Assembly: GCA_913060515.1 (NCBI GenBank)
Contig: CAJXRZ010000029.1
Location: 1 to 64,000, forward strand
Source: an uncultured Pseudomonadota bacterium
GTDB lineage: Bacteria > Myxococcota_A > UBA796 > CAJQPC01
Direction: 5' to 3'
DNA: 64,000 nucleotides
Part shown: positions 24,377 to 33,191 of the stretch, piece after piece
Layout: each line of letters starts with the position of its first letter
Position numbering within the stretch: the first letter of the stretch is position 1
Notes under the pieces: generated by a model
Told to the model about the DNA's origin: nothing
Database searches by the model: none
The model's input: only the letters and a program-made list of their open reading frames with translations
Translations under genes and position numbers: made by a program

Positions 24377-25885
24377 TCAGCTGCCCTCGAATTCGGAAGG
24401 GAAGTGTTTTTGGGCGGTGAGCAAAGGCAGGCTGGCCACCATGCCGAGCCCGCAGATGGAGCCCTCTTCCATCTCCCAATGTAGGTCTTCGGTGTGCTCG
24501 AGCGAGGCCACATCGCCGCTCTCAATGAAGGCGTCGATGGCTTGGCGCTGCATGCGGCAGCCGATTCGGCAGGGAGCGCACTGCCCGCAGCTCTCATCCT
24601 CAAAGAAGATCTGCTGCCAGCGCACGGCTGCCGCCATGTCCACCGTGTCGTTGAGCACGACGACGCCCGCGCTGCCCAACATGCTGCCGACCTTCGTCAG
24701 GCCCTTGAAGTCCAGCGGGGTGTCCGCGTGCTCCATGGGCAGAAAGCCGCTGCTGGCGCCTCCGGGAGAGAAGGCCTTTGGCGTACCGACGTAGCCGCCG
24801 GCTGCCTGGACCAGCTCATTGAGCGTGGCCCCCAGGGGAAGCTCGTAGACACCGGCCTTCTCTACGTGACCGCTGATGCAGTAGAGCTTGCTGCCGGCCT
24901 CGGTCTTGCCAAGATTCTTGAACCAGTCGCCGCCGCGCAGAACAATCTCGGGCACACAGGCCAGAGTCTCCACGTTGTTGATCAGCGTTGGCTCCCCGAA
25001 CAGGCCCACTTGGGTGGGGTAGGGGGGCTTGAGCCTGGGCATGCCGCGCTTGCCTTCGATGGCCTCGAGCAAGGCGGTCTCCTCGCCGCAGATGTAGGCG
25101 CCGTGGCCCATGGTCAAGCGTATGTCCAGACCGCCTAAGTGTGGGCGTGCCTTGGCAAGGGCCAGCTCTAATGCGCGGCGCGGCGCTGGGAACTCTCCGC
25201 GCAGGTAGATGTAGGCCGTCGTGGCACCTACGTACTTACAGGCGATGGCCAGACCTTCGATGAGCCGGTGGGGCCGGCGCAGCATGGTCTCGCGGTCCTT
25301 GAATGTGCCCGGCTCGCCCTCGTCGGCGTTGACGACCACGTAGCGGGTGCCGATGGGCTCGTTCCGAACGGCTTTCCACTTGATCCACGCCGGGAATCCC
25401 GCCCCGCCACGACCCTGCAGGCCGCTGCCCTGGAGCTGGTCCAAGAAGGCATCGGGGTCCATCCCCTCAAAGGCCTTTAGGGCACTGTAGGAGGCGTCGT
25501 CCTGACCGCCGAGGTTGATTGGAAGCGCAGGGTCGTCGGGCGTAATGCTGCCGCGAGGTCCGTGCTTGGTGAGCTCCATGTCCTTGTCGATCTGCACCGG
25601 CGCTTGGTCGCAGTAGCCCAGGCAGGAGACCTTCTCGTAGGGCTCGCCTTTGGCCTGGAGAGCATCGGCCAGGGCATCGCTGCCGGCCATCGCGCAGGAG
25701 ATTCCCTGACAGACGCGGGCAACCCCTGGCTTTGCCAGCAAGGTGTAGAAGCTGACGACTCCGTAGATGTCGGCCTCTGGAACACCGGTTTCTTCGCTGA
25801 CCTTGGCTGAGACACCTGGGGCAAGGCCACCGTGGTGCTCGAGCAGGTCCATCACCGCAGGGCGGTTGGCGTTGTGCTTCTGCAT
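24377..25885 (-). CDS. fdhB: NAD-dependent formate dehydrogenase beta subunit (NuoE-NuoF fusion)
   Basis: Predicted 502-residue diaphorase subunit that passes electrons from the alpha subunit to NAD+. Residues 1-115 are NuoE-like, a thioredoxin-fold [2Fe-2S] domain with CQGISC and SCLGYC. Residues 140-480 are NuoF-like, with the NADH/FMN-binding GRGGAGFPAW and NADEGEPGTFKDR, the CGEETALLEAIEGKRG block, and a C-terminal [4Fe-4S] motif SCGQCAPCR. FdsG and FdsB of other bacteria are separate proteins; here they are fused. The stop is followed after one base by the alpha-subunit ATG, so the two form one operon and a soluble two-subunit enzyme. Confidence 0.95.
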   Translation of the reverse strand: MQKHNANRPAVMDLLEHHGGLAPGVSAKVSEETGVPEADIYGVVSFYTLLAKPGVARVCQGISCAMAGSDALADALQAKGEPYEKVSCLGYCDQAPVQIDKDMELTKHGPRGSITPDDPALPINLGGQDDASYSALKAFEGMDPDAFLDQLQGSGLQGRGGAGFPAWIKWKAVRNEPIGTRYVVVNADEGEPGTFKDRETMLRRPHRLIEGLAIACKYVGATTAYIYLRGEFPAPRRALELALAKARPHLGGLDIRLTMGHGAYICGEETALLEAIEGKRGMPRLKPPYPTQVGLFGEPTLINNVETLACVPEIVLRGGDWFKNLGKTEAGSKLYCISGHVEKAGVYELPLGATLNELVQAAGGYVGTPKAFSPGGASSGFLPMEHADTPLDFKGLTKVGSMLGSAGVVVLNDTVDMAAAVRWQQIFFEDESCGQCAPCRIGCRMQRQAIDAFIESGDVASLEHTEDLHWEMEEGSICGLGMVASLPLLTAQKHFPSEFEGS

Positions 25886-25962
25886 GCATGGATTCTACAG
25901 CGAAGCCGACCAAAGGGGAGTCGGCTGCTCTGTCGGGCTCGGAGCTCTCAGCGCCAAAGAGC

Positions 25963-26373
25963 TCAGAGGCGCCAGAGTTCTAGGGTGCCGGTCAGATTCA
26001 ATTCGCCCACATCGTTGGTGATCTCACAGCTTCCCTCGCGGGTGTCTGCGTCGACCTCCAAGGCCCGAATCAGCACACCGTATTGGTGCCCATCGTCGAT
26101 GAAAGAGAAGCCTGAGCTGCTCAGGCTGCGACCCTCAAGCCTTCCCGCGTAGCGGGCCTCGCCCAGGACCAGCGCCCCCCAACCGAAGAGACCATCCTCC
26201 CCCCGCAGCTCGGGGATGCTGCCCTCGACGCTCTCGAGCACGCCGACTTCGACGCCCCAGGTGTTGTCCACGAGAGTGCAGCTTCCCTCCCAGTCGCCGA
26301 TCTGGTCAGCGGTTGGCGAGGCGCAGCCGCTCAGCAGGGCGCAGAGCCCTGCAAGAAGGCCAAGGCGGCTCAT
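25963..26373 (-). CDS. Hypothetical lipoprotein
   Basis: Predicted 136-residue lipoprotein with a conventional signal peptide, MSRLGLLAGLCALLSGC, one of the few here with an n-region Arg. The mature part is a small beta-rich domain with two cysteines (GSCTLVDN, GSCEITND) that could form a disulfide. No family is recognised. The ATG at 26373 overlaps the preceding stop (ATGA), so it is coupled to the lipoprotein upstream. Confidence 0.75.
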   Translation of the reverse strand: MSRLGLLAGLCALLSGCASPTADQIGDWEGSCTLVDNTWGVEVGVLESVEGSIPELRGEDGLFGWGALVLGEARYAGRLEGRSLSSSGFSFIDDGHQYGVLIRALEVDADTREGSCEITNDVGELNLTGTLELWRL

Positions 26374-27020
26374 GGGTTCACCTCGACCTTCACGTCGATG
26401 TCCAGCCAGAGGGGCTCGCCGCCGTCCGCCGAGGCGGCCTCCTCCAAGCGAAGGGTCTGGCCATCGTACTGAGCGAGCTCGTCCAGGGCGGCGGCATCTT
26501 CCCAATACCAAGCTCCCCCTGAGTCAAAGTCGAAGGTATCGACGTCCATCAAGAAGATCTTGATCGCTTCCCCCTCGAAACCCATGGGGCCGAGGCCGTA
26601 CTCCACCTCGATGGCTTCAGGAGTGAGGGAGCAGCGCTCGTTCCAGGTCGCGTCGTAGACGTTGACCTTCTCCGAGCTCACACAGCGCGGGGAGATGTAG
26701 TTCTCATCGTCTGCTTCGAGCTCAACGGAGGCGTCGATCCAGTACACCCCGGCAATCAGGTCTGGCGCAACGCTGTTGTTAAAGCTGGAGGTCTCCCAGG
26801 CCGCGCCATTGGGCTTGACCCCGCCCACCGACGCCTGAAGGAACTCAATCTCGAAGCTGCGGGCGGTGTGAAGCAGGCAGCTGCCCTGGTGGCAGAATTC
26901 GTCGGAGCGGCACTCGCTGAGGGTCTCGCAGGTAGCTCCTTCCACGCCTTCAACCCAAGGCACGTTTCTCAGCGTTCCGTCTGGGATTTCAGGGGCGCAG
27001 GCGATGAGTAGAAGGAGCAA
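26370..27020 (-). CDS. Cysteine-containing lipoprotein
   Basis: Predicted 216-residue lipoprotein. The best start is TTG 27020, giving MLLLLIAC with Cys8 lipidated; longer starts place a non-leader sequence in front. Residues 30-55 hold a cysteine cluster (CETLSECRSDEFCHQGSC) like short disulfide-knot motifs of secreted Myxococcota proteins. The remainder is a beta-rich domain ending DIDVKVEVNP. It lies 65 nt after the MYXO-CTERM protein and is coupled to the next lipoprotein; a three-gene surface operon is likely. Confidence 0.65.
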   Translation of the reverse strand: MLLLLIACAPEIPDGTLRNVPWVEGVEGATCETLSECRSDEFCHQGSCLLHTARSFEIEFLQASVGGVKPNGAAWETSSFNNSVAPDLIAGVYWIDASVELEADDENYISPRCVSSEKVNVYDATWNERCSLTPEAIEVEYGLGPMGFEGEAIKIFLMDVDTFDFDSGGAWYWEDAAALDELAQYDGQTLRLEEAASADGGEPLWLDIDVKVEVNP

Positions 27021-27085
27021 GTTGATCTCGGGGTAGGGGGCGGGCCGCCGGTATAACGGCAACGCCCTCCCACCCTGAGACTCCG

Positions 27086-28555
27086 TCACTTCCTCCGGCG
27101 CAATGTGGCCAGTCCGAGGAGCATCAAGCCCATCGCGGCCCACCCAGAGACCGGTTGGCTCTGGCTGCTACACCCGCAGCTGCTGGGGTCCGGATCTGTC
27201 CCCGTGTCATCGACCTGGCTGTCGTCCGTGCTGCTGTCTACGGGGCCCGTCTCGCCCGTATCGCCCGTATCGCCCGTGTCATGTGGCTCGCCCGGGATGT
27301 TGCCCATGTAGGTGGGCGCGCCCAGAGTCGAGCTGTCGGCGATGGGCACGAAGCGCAGCGTGAAGGTGGCCGTCTCGGACTCCGCCTGCCAAGTGGGCCA
27401 GCTTGCATCGACGGTGCCCACGGTGAGCACGTAGTTCAGTGAGAGGTTGAGCAGGTCTTCGATGAAGTCGGTGCTGTAGGCCGGGTCCGCCTCCCAGAGG
27501 GCCAGGTCTGCCTCGGGGACCGGGGCGAAGCCTTGTGCGTTTCCTTGCATCCAGGTGAACTCGCCGCTGCCGGCGCTGCTCTCTCCCCAGAAGGCCATCA
27601 GGCTCGCGTCTGTCTCAGGGTTCCCGTCATCATCGAAGAAATAGCCCAGTGGAATCCAGGTGGAAGGCAGCCAGGGTCCGAACTGCTCCGCCGGGCCCGT
27701 CTCCGGTGGCACCTGGGCGTAGTTGCTGCCCAAGGTGGTGGTCGAGGCGAGTAGGTCCCCGATGCCTGTCTGGCCGGTGTAGGGCGCCAGCTCTGTAAAG
27801 AAGCCTGCCCTCTCTGCTCCGAAGAATCCGTCTTCTGGGAAGTGCTTGTCTGCCGGGCCAAAGAGGCCGTGCGAGAAGGTCGCGATGTCTTCCGGGTCGT
27901 ACATCTCGGCAGGGATGGAGAGGGCCAAGGCCTCGCTAAGGCCGGCGACACTGGCCCGCTGGAAGTCGGCACCCAGACCCACCCCGAGCTGGACCTCAAA
28001 GCCCTCCAGGCGACTGTCGGTGTAGTTGTTGATCTTCTGGAAGACTTGGTAGTCCACGCTGCCCTCGCTGGGGGAGACCTTGAAGACCAAGTCCACGCCC
28101 TTCCCCTCCAGTGAGCCGGGCGCCATGGCCACCTTGAAGCGCTTGTGTGTCTGAAAGTCCGAGCTGCAGATGGTGGGGGTCGGCAATGCCAGATCCAGCG
28201 TTCCGCCCTCCAGGTAGGAGGTGGTCATCAGGCAGTTGACCGGGCGACCTTCCTTCACGTCCAAGTCGCCGTGAACGACCTTGATGCCAGGGGGCTCACC
28301 TACAGGCCATGTCTTCCCGCCAACGTGGGCGGTGACCTTTCCCTGGCCGTCGTCGACGGCGCCCTTGTAGGTGCCCTCAGCTCCCAGTGTGTAGGCACCG
28401 GTAGCGGCATCGTAGCTGCCCCCATCCACCGTCATAGAGACGTTCTCCATGCTCCAAGCCTGGAAGCCGGTGGGAGCGTGGGACATGTCAGCTGTGCCTT
28501 CGTGGATTTGGCCAGCGTTGGCGAGTCCTGAGAGCAGAAACAAAGAAAAGGTCAT
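27086..28555 (-). CDS. Exported choice-of-anchor-like protein with MYXO-CTERM-type tail
   Basis: Predicted 489-residue exported protein. ATG 28555 has AAGGAGG nine bases upstream and starts the leader MTFSLFLLSGLANA. The large central domain resembles, from memory, choice-of-anchor F family proteins (FKVSPSEGSVDYQVFQKI, FSHGLFGPADKHFP, GFFGAERAGFF). A DTG-repeat linker at about residues 425-455 precedes the tail SSCGCSSQSQPVSGW, a hydrophobic stretch and LRRRK. That is the layout of MYXO-CTERM sorting signals, recognised by myxosortases and leading to surface anchoring. The family assignment is tentative; the tail is clear. Confidence 0.8.
   Translation of the reverse strand: MTFSLFLLSGLANAGQIHEGTADMSHAPTGFQAWSMENVSMTVDGGSYDAATGAYTLGAEGTYKGAVDDGQGKVTAHVGGKTWPVGEPPGIKVVHGDLDVKEGRPVNCLMTTSYLEGGTLDLALPTPTICSSDFQTHKRFKVAMAPGSLEGKGVDLVFKVSPSEGSVDYQVFQKINNYTDSRLEGFEVQLGVGLGADFQRASVAGLSEALALSIPAEMYDPEDIATFSHGLFGPADKHFPEDGFFGAERAGFFTELAPYTGQTGIGDLLASTTTLGSNYAQVPPETGPAEQFGPWLPSTWIPLGYFFDDDGNPETDASLMAFWGESSAGSGEFTWMQGNAQGFAPVPEADLALWEADPAYSTDFIEDLLNLSLNYVLTVGTVDASWPTWQAESETATFTLRFVPIADSSTLGAPTYMGNIPGEPHDTGDTGDTGETGPVDSSTDDSQVDDTGTDPDPSSCGCSSQSQPVSGWAAMGLMLLGLATLRRRK
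27246..27281 (-). repeat. 9-nt tandem repeat encoding Asp-Thr-Gly linker
   Basis: About four copies of a 9-nt unit around CGCCCGTAT (plus-strand reading) encode the DTGDTGDTGETG linker before the C-terminal anchor. The length of this array could vary between strains by slippage. Confidence 0.8.
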
Positions 28556-28665
28556 TGTTGGGGTCCTCCTTGACACAAAGCTAGTCATCACTTTGGTGTT
28601 GGGCAGCCCTATTGGATTCGCTTTGGACTGCGGACTGATCCCGGTCAGCATTTCGCTGTGACGAC

Positions 28666-29598
28666 GTGGATACTCCCTACGTGGAGGCTCTTGTGCGCCC
28701 ATTCTCTTGGCTCTTCCGTCACCGACACCGCGTCGATGCTCCTTTCGTTCGGCGACCTCCAACCGGCAACTTTTACCAGTCTGCGTCCTTCTTCCCCATG
28801 CCCTTTGCCTGCGTGGCGACGGTGGATGAGCACGGGAAGACGAGCATCGGGCCCTACTCGCTGGCCTTTCCCTTCGACCTCATCGAGGACCCGAGTGTGA
28901 TGCTGGTCGCCCGCGCCAGCAGCAACACGGTGGCCCACATCGAGCGCACGGGGAAGGCTGCCCTCTGCTTCATCGAGTTCGACAAGGAGTGGCTGGAGGC
29001 TGTGGTGCGCTTGGGGTACCCCGGTCAGACGCCCGAAGAGAAGATGGCGGACAACCCCTTTGAGCTGGAGCCATCGCCCATCCGTGGAGATGACCCTGAG
29101 TTCCCACGGTTGATGAAGGATGCCTTCCAGGTCTGGGAGTGCACCCTAGATGGCAGCTTTGTGTACCAGCCCGCGCGGGAGACCGATCCCGGCGGGGTAG
29201 AGCGCTTTCTCAAGCTGCGCGTCCACGATGTGCTGCTGCGAGAGAACTTCAACGAGATGTTGGAGGAGGAGAACGACTTCCCTCGCATGCCGATCTCCTA
29301 CGGCTTTCGGCACCAGACTGGGGAGCGTCGCTTCTTCTTCGCCGAGCACGGAAAGCCCTTCGCTGTCCCGGTGCCCACGGACATTGGTCCGGAGCACCAG
29401 ACCATCCACTACCAAGCCAACCGCATCGACCCAGAGGTGCGCTTCACTGAAGAGGCCGCGATGGCGCTGACCTCGGTGCCGCGGCCCTTCCTGAAGATTG
29501 TGCTCAAGGCGCTGGTGAAAGAGGCCAAGGAAAAGGGCGTGCGTCAGGTCGATGCGGCCTTCGTCGCTGCGGTTGACGCCAGGCGTCGAGGGGTATGA
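28666..29598 (+). CDS. Flavin-reductase-like split-barrel protein
   Basis: Predicted 310-residue protein whose residues 30-220 resemble the FMN-binding split barrel of the flavin reductase family: FFPMPFACVATVDEHGKTSIGPYSLAFPF, then RASSNTVAHIERTGKAALCFI. Such proteins bind FMN and reduce flavins or act in redox reactions; the long C-terminal part (about 90 residues) is unassigned. The start is GTG 28666 and the ribosome site is weak. It is divergent from the MYXO-CTERM protein and followed by 225 nt without a gene before the SulP gene. Confidence 0.8.
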   Translation: MDTPYVEALVRPFSWLFRHRHRVDAPFVRRPPTGNFYQSASFFPMPFACVATVDEHGKTSIGPYSLAFPFDLIEDPSVMLVARASSNTVAHIERTGKAALCFIEFDKEWLEAVVRLGYPGQTPEEKMADNPFELEPSPIRGDDPEFPRLMKDAFQVWECTLDGSFVYQPARETDPGGVERFLKLRVHDVLLRENFNEMLEEENDFPRMPISYGFRHQTGERRFFFAEHGKPFAVPVPTDIGPEHQTIHYQANRIDPEVRFTEEAAMALTSVPRPFLKIVLKALVKEAKEKGVRQVDAAFVAAVDARRRGV

Positions 29599-29823
29599 GC
29601 TCCGCCACGGGCGCCTCCTTGTGCTTGACCTGGAGTGCCACAGCACTGTGCCAATCCCGCATGTGAGTAGAAGTCAGAGCCTCGCCAGAGCGCTGCGCAG
29701 CCCTGGACTACCGGCCGCTGTGAAGTCTTGACACAACAACATAGGCATTGACCCGAGAGGCAGGGGGGCTAAACGCCCGCCCCGCGACCGGACCACTCCG
29801 GAGCGGCACACCCGGGCAGAGTT

Positions 29824-31452
29824 GTGAAGTTCAGTTTTGTAGATCGTGAGCAAGGCTCGATTCAGAAAGACATCCTCTCCGGCGTGACTGTGGCTCTGGC
29901 CCTGGTCCCCGAGGCGGTTGCTTTCGCTTTTGTCGCGGGCATCTCTCCCATCGTTGGGCTCTACGGCGCCTTCATGATGGGCATCGTGACGGCCATCTTT
30001 GGTGGGCGTCCGGGCATGATCTCCGGTGCCACCGGCGCCATGGCTGTGGTGATGGTCTCGCTGGTCTCTCAGGGAACGGAGATGGGCGGTGAGGGCGCTG
30101 GCCTTCAGTACCTCTTGGCGACTCTGGTGCTCGCCGGTCTGCTCCAGATTGCAGCCGGCGTCCTGCGCCTCGGCAAGTTCGTTCGCATGATTCCAAGCTC
30201 TGTGATGATGGGCTTCGTCAACGGCCTGGCCATTGTGATCTTCCTCTCTCAGCTCGGCATGTTCAAGGTCGGCGGTGAGTGGCTTACAGGCAGTGCACTG
30301 GCCACCATGCTTGGCCTGACCGCACTCACCATGGGCATCCTCTTCGGCTTGCCCAAGATCACAAAGCAGGTCCCAGCCGCCCTGGCGGGCATCGTCGTCG
30401 TCACATTGGTGGTGGTCTTCGGTGGGCTGGACACGCCCACGGTCGCCAGCTTCGTGGCCGAGGGTGGGGGAGACGGCATCGCAGCCGGCCTGCCCACCTT
30501 CGACATTCCAATCATCCCTTTCAGCCTTGAGACCCTCTGGTTCATCGCGCCCTATGCCGCGATCCTGGCGGCCATCGGACTCATCGAGTCCCTGATGACC
30601 CTGAACCTGGTAGACGAGCTCACGGAGACCCGCGGCAACGCGAACCGGGAGTGCATCGCTCAGGGAGCTGGAAACATCCTGAACGGATTCTTCGGCGGCA
30701 TGGGCGGCTGCGCGATGATTGGTCAGAGCATCATCAACATCAAGTCCGGCGGCCGAGGCCGGCTCTCGGGCATCGTGGCCTCGCTCGCGCTCCTGGGCTT
30801 CATCCTCTTTGGCTCCGGGCTCATCGAGCGTGTGCCAATCGCGGCCCTGGTGGGGGTCATGTTCATGGTCGTCATCGGCACCTTCGCCTGGAACACCTTC
30901 CGCATCCTGAACAAGGTGCCGCTGGCCGATGTTCTGGTGATGGTGACGGTGACCGGAATGACCGTGGCCTTCGATTTGGCCGTTGCTGTCTTGACGGGTG
31001 TGGTCATGAGCGCCCTGGTCTTTGCCTGGGAGAACGCCAAGCGCATTCGTGCCCGCAAGAAGATCGATGAGCATGGAATCAAGCACTACGAGATCTTCGG
31101 ACCGCTCTTCTTCGGCTCCACGACGCTCTTTGCGAGCAAGTTCGATGTGGCCGGTGACCCCGACGAGGTCATCGTGGACTTTGCCGAGTCCCGCATCACC
31201 GACCAGTCCGCGATCGAGGCCATCAACAAGCTGGCCGACCGCTACCACCAGGCCGGCAAGACCCTGCACCTTCGCCACCTCAGCTCAGACTGCATCAGCC
31301 TGATTCAGCGTGCCGAGGAGATCTGCGAGGTCAACGTGCTCGAGGACCCCGACTACTACGTGGCCATCGATGGGCTTCGTCAGGACCGCGAGGACCGGGC
31401 TGCGCAGGGCTTGGAGCCCAAGAAGCGCAAGAGCGGGATGGGCGTTCACTGA
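29824..31452 (+). CDS. SulP-family anion transporter with STAS domain
   Basis: Predicted 542-residue inner-membrane transporter. Ten to twelve helices span residues 15-400, with the signature LSGVTVALALVPEAVAFAFVAGISP and GAGNILNGFFGGMGGCAMIGQS. A STAS domain lies at about residues 430-520 (VIVDFAESRITDQSAIEAI). SulP proteins move sulfate, bicarbonate or other anions, usually with Na+ or H+. The shortened loops and the YbaR/YvdB-like signature do not settle the substrate. The start is GTG 29824. A TTGACA at 29728-29733 is a candidate -35 element without a convincing -10. Confidence 0.93.
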   Translation: MKFSFVDREQGSIQKDILSGVTVALALVPEAVAFAFVAGISPIVGLYGAFMMGIVTAIFGGRPGMISGATGAMAVVMVSLVSQGTEMGGEGAGLQYLLATLVLAGLLQIAAGVLRLGKFVRMIPSSVMMGFVNGLAIVIFLSQLGMFKVGGEWLTGSALATMLGLTALTMGILFGLPKITKQVPAALAGIVVVTLVVVFGGLDTPTVASFVAEGGGDGIAAGLPTFDIPIIPFSLETLWFIAPYAAILAAIGLIESLMTLNLVDELTETRGNANRECIAQGAGNILNGFFGGMGGCAMIGQSIINIKSGGRGRLSGIVASLALLGFILFGSGLIERVPIAALVGVMFMVVIGTFAWNTFRILNKVPLADVLVMVTVTGMTVAFDLAVAVLTGVVMSALVFAWENAKRIRARKKIDEHGIKHYEIFGPLFFGSTTLFASKFDVAGDPDEVIVDFAESRITDQSAIEAINKLADRYHQAGKTLHLRHLSSDCISLIQRAEEICEVNVLEDPDYYVAIDGLRQDREDRAAQGLEPKKRKSGMGVH

Positions 31453-31493
31453 GTCTCTCTCGCGCACTTAGGTCCTCCTGCGGAGAGCACTAG

Positions 31494-32150
31494 ATGACAC
31501 GCTGGGAGCTGCTAGACCGGGCCCCGACTCCGGACGGACAGGGTGAGCTCACCTTGCTTCGCCGGAACGCCGAGCTGTCCATTCACATCGACGGCGCGGT
31601 GTTGATGAACAGCCGTATGCATGGCTCCGAGGAGGCCATGGTTGGCCTGGCCTGCGGAGATGTCGGTGCAAGGGGCCGCGTGCTGGTTGGCGGACTCGGC
31701 ATGGGATTTACGCTGGCAGCCACCTGCGGTCTGCTCGGTCCAGGGGTCGAGATCACCGTCGCTGAGCTCTCCAAGGCGGTCGTTGAGTGGAACCACGGTG
31801 TCGTGGGAGAGCTGGCGGGCCATCCTGTTGATGACCCGCGTGTCCGCGTCGTTGTGGGTGACGTACGCGAGCAGATCACCGGCCGCTGGGACGCTGTGCT
31901 GCTCGATGTGGACAATGGACCGGGCGGGTTGACCCAGGAGTCCAACGGCTGGCTCTATGGCCGCGAGGGGCTCTCCAAGCTGCACAAGGTGCTCTCACCG
32001 CGCGGCACGCTGGCGGTGTGGTCTGCCCACCCTGACCTGGCCTTTACCCGGCGCTTGAGCCACGCTGGATTCCGGCCGAGCACCCACACTGTTCGCGCAC
32101 GCGCAAACGGGAAAGGACCTCGGCACACCATCTGGGTGGCCAAGGCCTGA
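31494..32150 (+). CDS. Spermidine-synthase-like methyltransferase-fold protein
   Basis: Predicted 218-residue protein of the spermidine-synthase-like, SAM-methyltransferase fold. RVLVGGLGMGFTLAA is the nucleotide-site glycine motif; AELSKAVVEWN provides the acidic residue after strand 2; DAVLLDVDNGPGGLT is the active-site region with the Asp that polyamine synthases use. It lacks the N-terminal tetramerisation strand domain of true SpeE. It could aminopropylate or methylate a small substrate. It lies 41 nt after the SulP gene and may share its transcript. Confidence 0.85.
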   Translation: MTRWELLDRAPTPDGQGELTLLRRNAELSIHIDGAVLMNSRMHGSEEAMVGLACGDVGARGRVLVGGLGMGFTLAATCGLLGPGVEITVAELSKAVVEWNHGVVGELAGHPVDDPRVRVVVGDVREQITGRWDAVLLDVDNGPGGLTQESNGWLYGREGLSKLHKVLSPRGTLAVWSAHPDLAFTRRLSHAGFRPSTHTVRARANGKGPRHTIWVAKA

Positions 32151-32172
32151 GCGCCGTTCGATCGGCACAGAG

Positions 32173-32532
32173 CTATTCAGAGTCGCTCATAACGTACGTG
32201 TATATAAAGCTTTCGCAGATGTGGCCCCCTCCTCCAGACGTCATCTCAAAGTCCGACACATCGAGCTGCTCATTGGTGTCGTCGAAGACCAAAGTAGCGC
32301 TGACCAAGGCGTTCAGCTCAGTGCCCTCTGGGCCGTCGTACTCCCACTGGTCCGACCCTTGACTCGCATCCGCTGGCAGCTCGTAGAAGCTGAGCTCAAC
32401 GCTGTCTCCATTGTCTAGCTCAGCGGTGACCCCCTGGAGCTCTGGGCCCGCGTAAGCGTCGGCCACCTCAACGTAGACGGAGGTCTCAAGGCAAGGGTCA
32501 CCGCAAGCGATGAGGGCTAAAATGAGGGTCAG
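32173..32532 (-). CDS. Small lipoprotein with probable CTG start
   Basis: Predicted 119-residue lipoprotein. The frame contains MTLILALIAC if read from CTG at 32532, with GGAG exactly five bases upstream and a lipobox LIAC. No ATG, GTG or TTG precedes the leader in this frame before the stop at 32565-32563; the first standard start (GTG 32466) would omit the whole leader and the cysteine. Mature residues are acidic with two more cysteines (Cys14 and one near residue 105). No family is recognised. It is the third gene after the YceI lipoprotein and a hypothetical protein. Confidence 0.6.
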   Translation of the reverse strand: MTLILALIACGDPCLETSVYVEVADAYAGPELQGVTAELDNGDSVELSFYELPADASQGSDQWEYDGPEGTELNALVSATLVFDDTNEQLDVSDFEMTSGGGGHICESFIYTYVMSDSE

Positions 32533-32570
32533 GCTGGCTCCGATGGTTGTCAGGGAGACCGTCTAGCAGC

Positions 32571-33185
32571 TTAGCTTTCAATACGCTTGGCCAACGCCAC
32601 GGTCTCTGAAAGCCAAGCTTGGATCTCGGCCGGCTCGACGCTCTGAGAGGCGCTCCGCAGCAGCAGTCCCCCGGTGAACGCACCAGCGGGTGGGTAAAGG
32701 CCGTTCGCGTCGTAGTCCCCCAACTCAACGAAGGGTCGGTCGACCCCCAGGGTGCCCACCAGGACCGCCCGAGTGCTGGCACTCAAGCCAGAGATGTCCA
32801 CGCCCACGTGTACGAAGGCCGTCAGGAAGTCGGCGTCCTCGTGGTGGCCTCGAGCGGGGTAGACCATGCCGCCAATGGGCAGGTGCGAGACAGGGACCAA
32901 GCACACGAGGGTTCGTCCCAACTTCAGAGAGTTCGGCGCCCCCCCCATGAACTTGTAGTTGGCCGTTGGGGTGGCCTTGACCCACAGGGTCTTGTTCCCA
33001 ATCTGGGTGGTGTACCAGGGCTCTATCGGCGCCTTGGTGTAGCCGGCGTCCGCCAAGACTTGGGCCAGCTCAGCGACCTTCTCCTTGGCGCGCTTGCCTT
33101 GGTTGATTCCCATCTTGATGCCAAAGCCAAGTCCGATGGGAAGCAGCAGGGGCGCGATGCAAGCAAAGCCGGTGAGCCGGTCCAT
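32571..33185 (-). CDS. Hypothetical membrane-anchored protein
   Basis: Predicted 204-residue protein with one N-terminal hydrophobic segment (residues 6-26, CIAPLLLPIGLGFGIKMG) and a soluble remainder containing two repeated Gly/Pro-rich parts. No family is recognised. It starts 6 nt after the YceI stop with GAG spacing of five, so it is coupled to YceI. A membrane-tethered function next to a lipid- or isoprenoid-binding YceI protein is a weak contextual guess. Confidence 0.65.
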   Translation of the reverse strand: MDRLTGFACIAPLLLPIGLGFGIKMGINQGKRAKEKVAELAQVLADAGYTKAPIEPWYTTQIGNKTLWVKATPTANYKFMGGAPNSLKLGRTLVCLVPVSHLPIGGMVYPARGHHEDADFLTAFVHVGVDISGLSASTRAVLVGTLGVDRPFVELGDYDANGLYPPAGAFTGGLLLRSASQSVEPAEIQAWLSETVALAKRIES

Positions 33186-33191
33186 GAACTC

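Noticed and set aside
29728-29733. TTGACA as a sigma-70 -35 element for the SulP gene
   Set aside because: No acceptable -10 hexamer lies 16-18 nt downstream, so a promoter cannot be supported.
29674-31278. A 534-codon minus-strand open frame opposite the SulP gene
   Set aside because: It is rich in His, Asp, Gln and Gly as expected of the antisense of a GC-rich membrane-protein gene, has no domain, and the plus-strand SulP gene is unmistakable.
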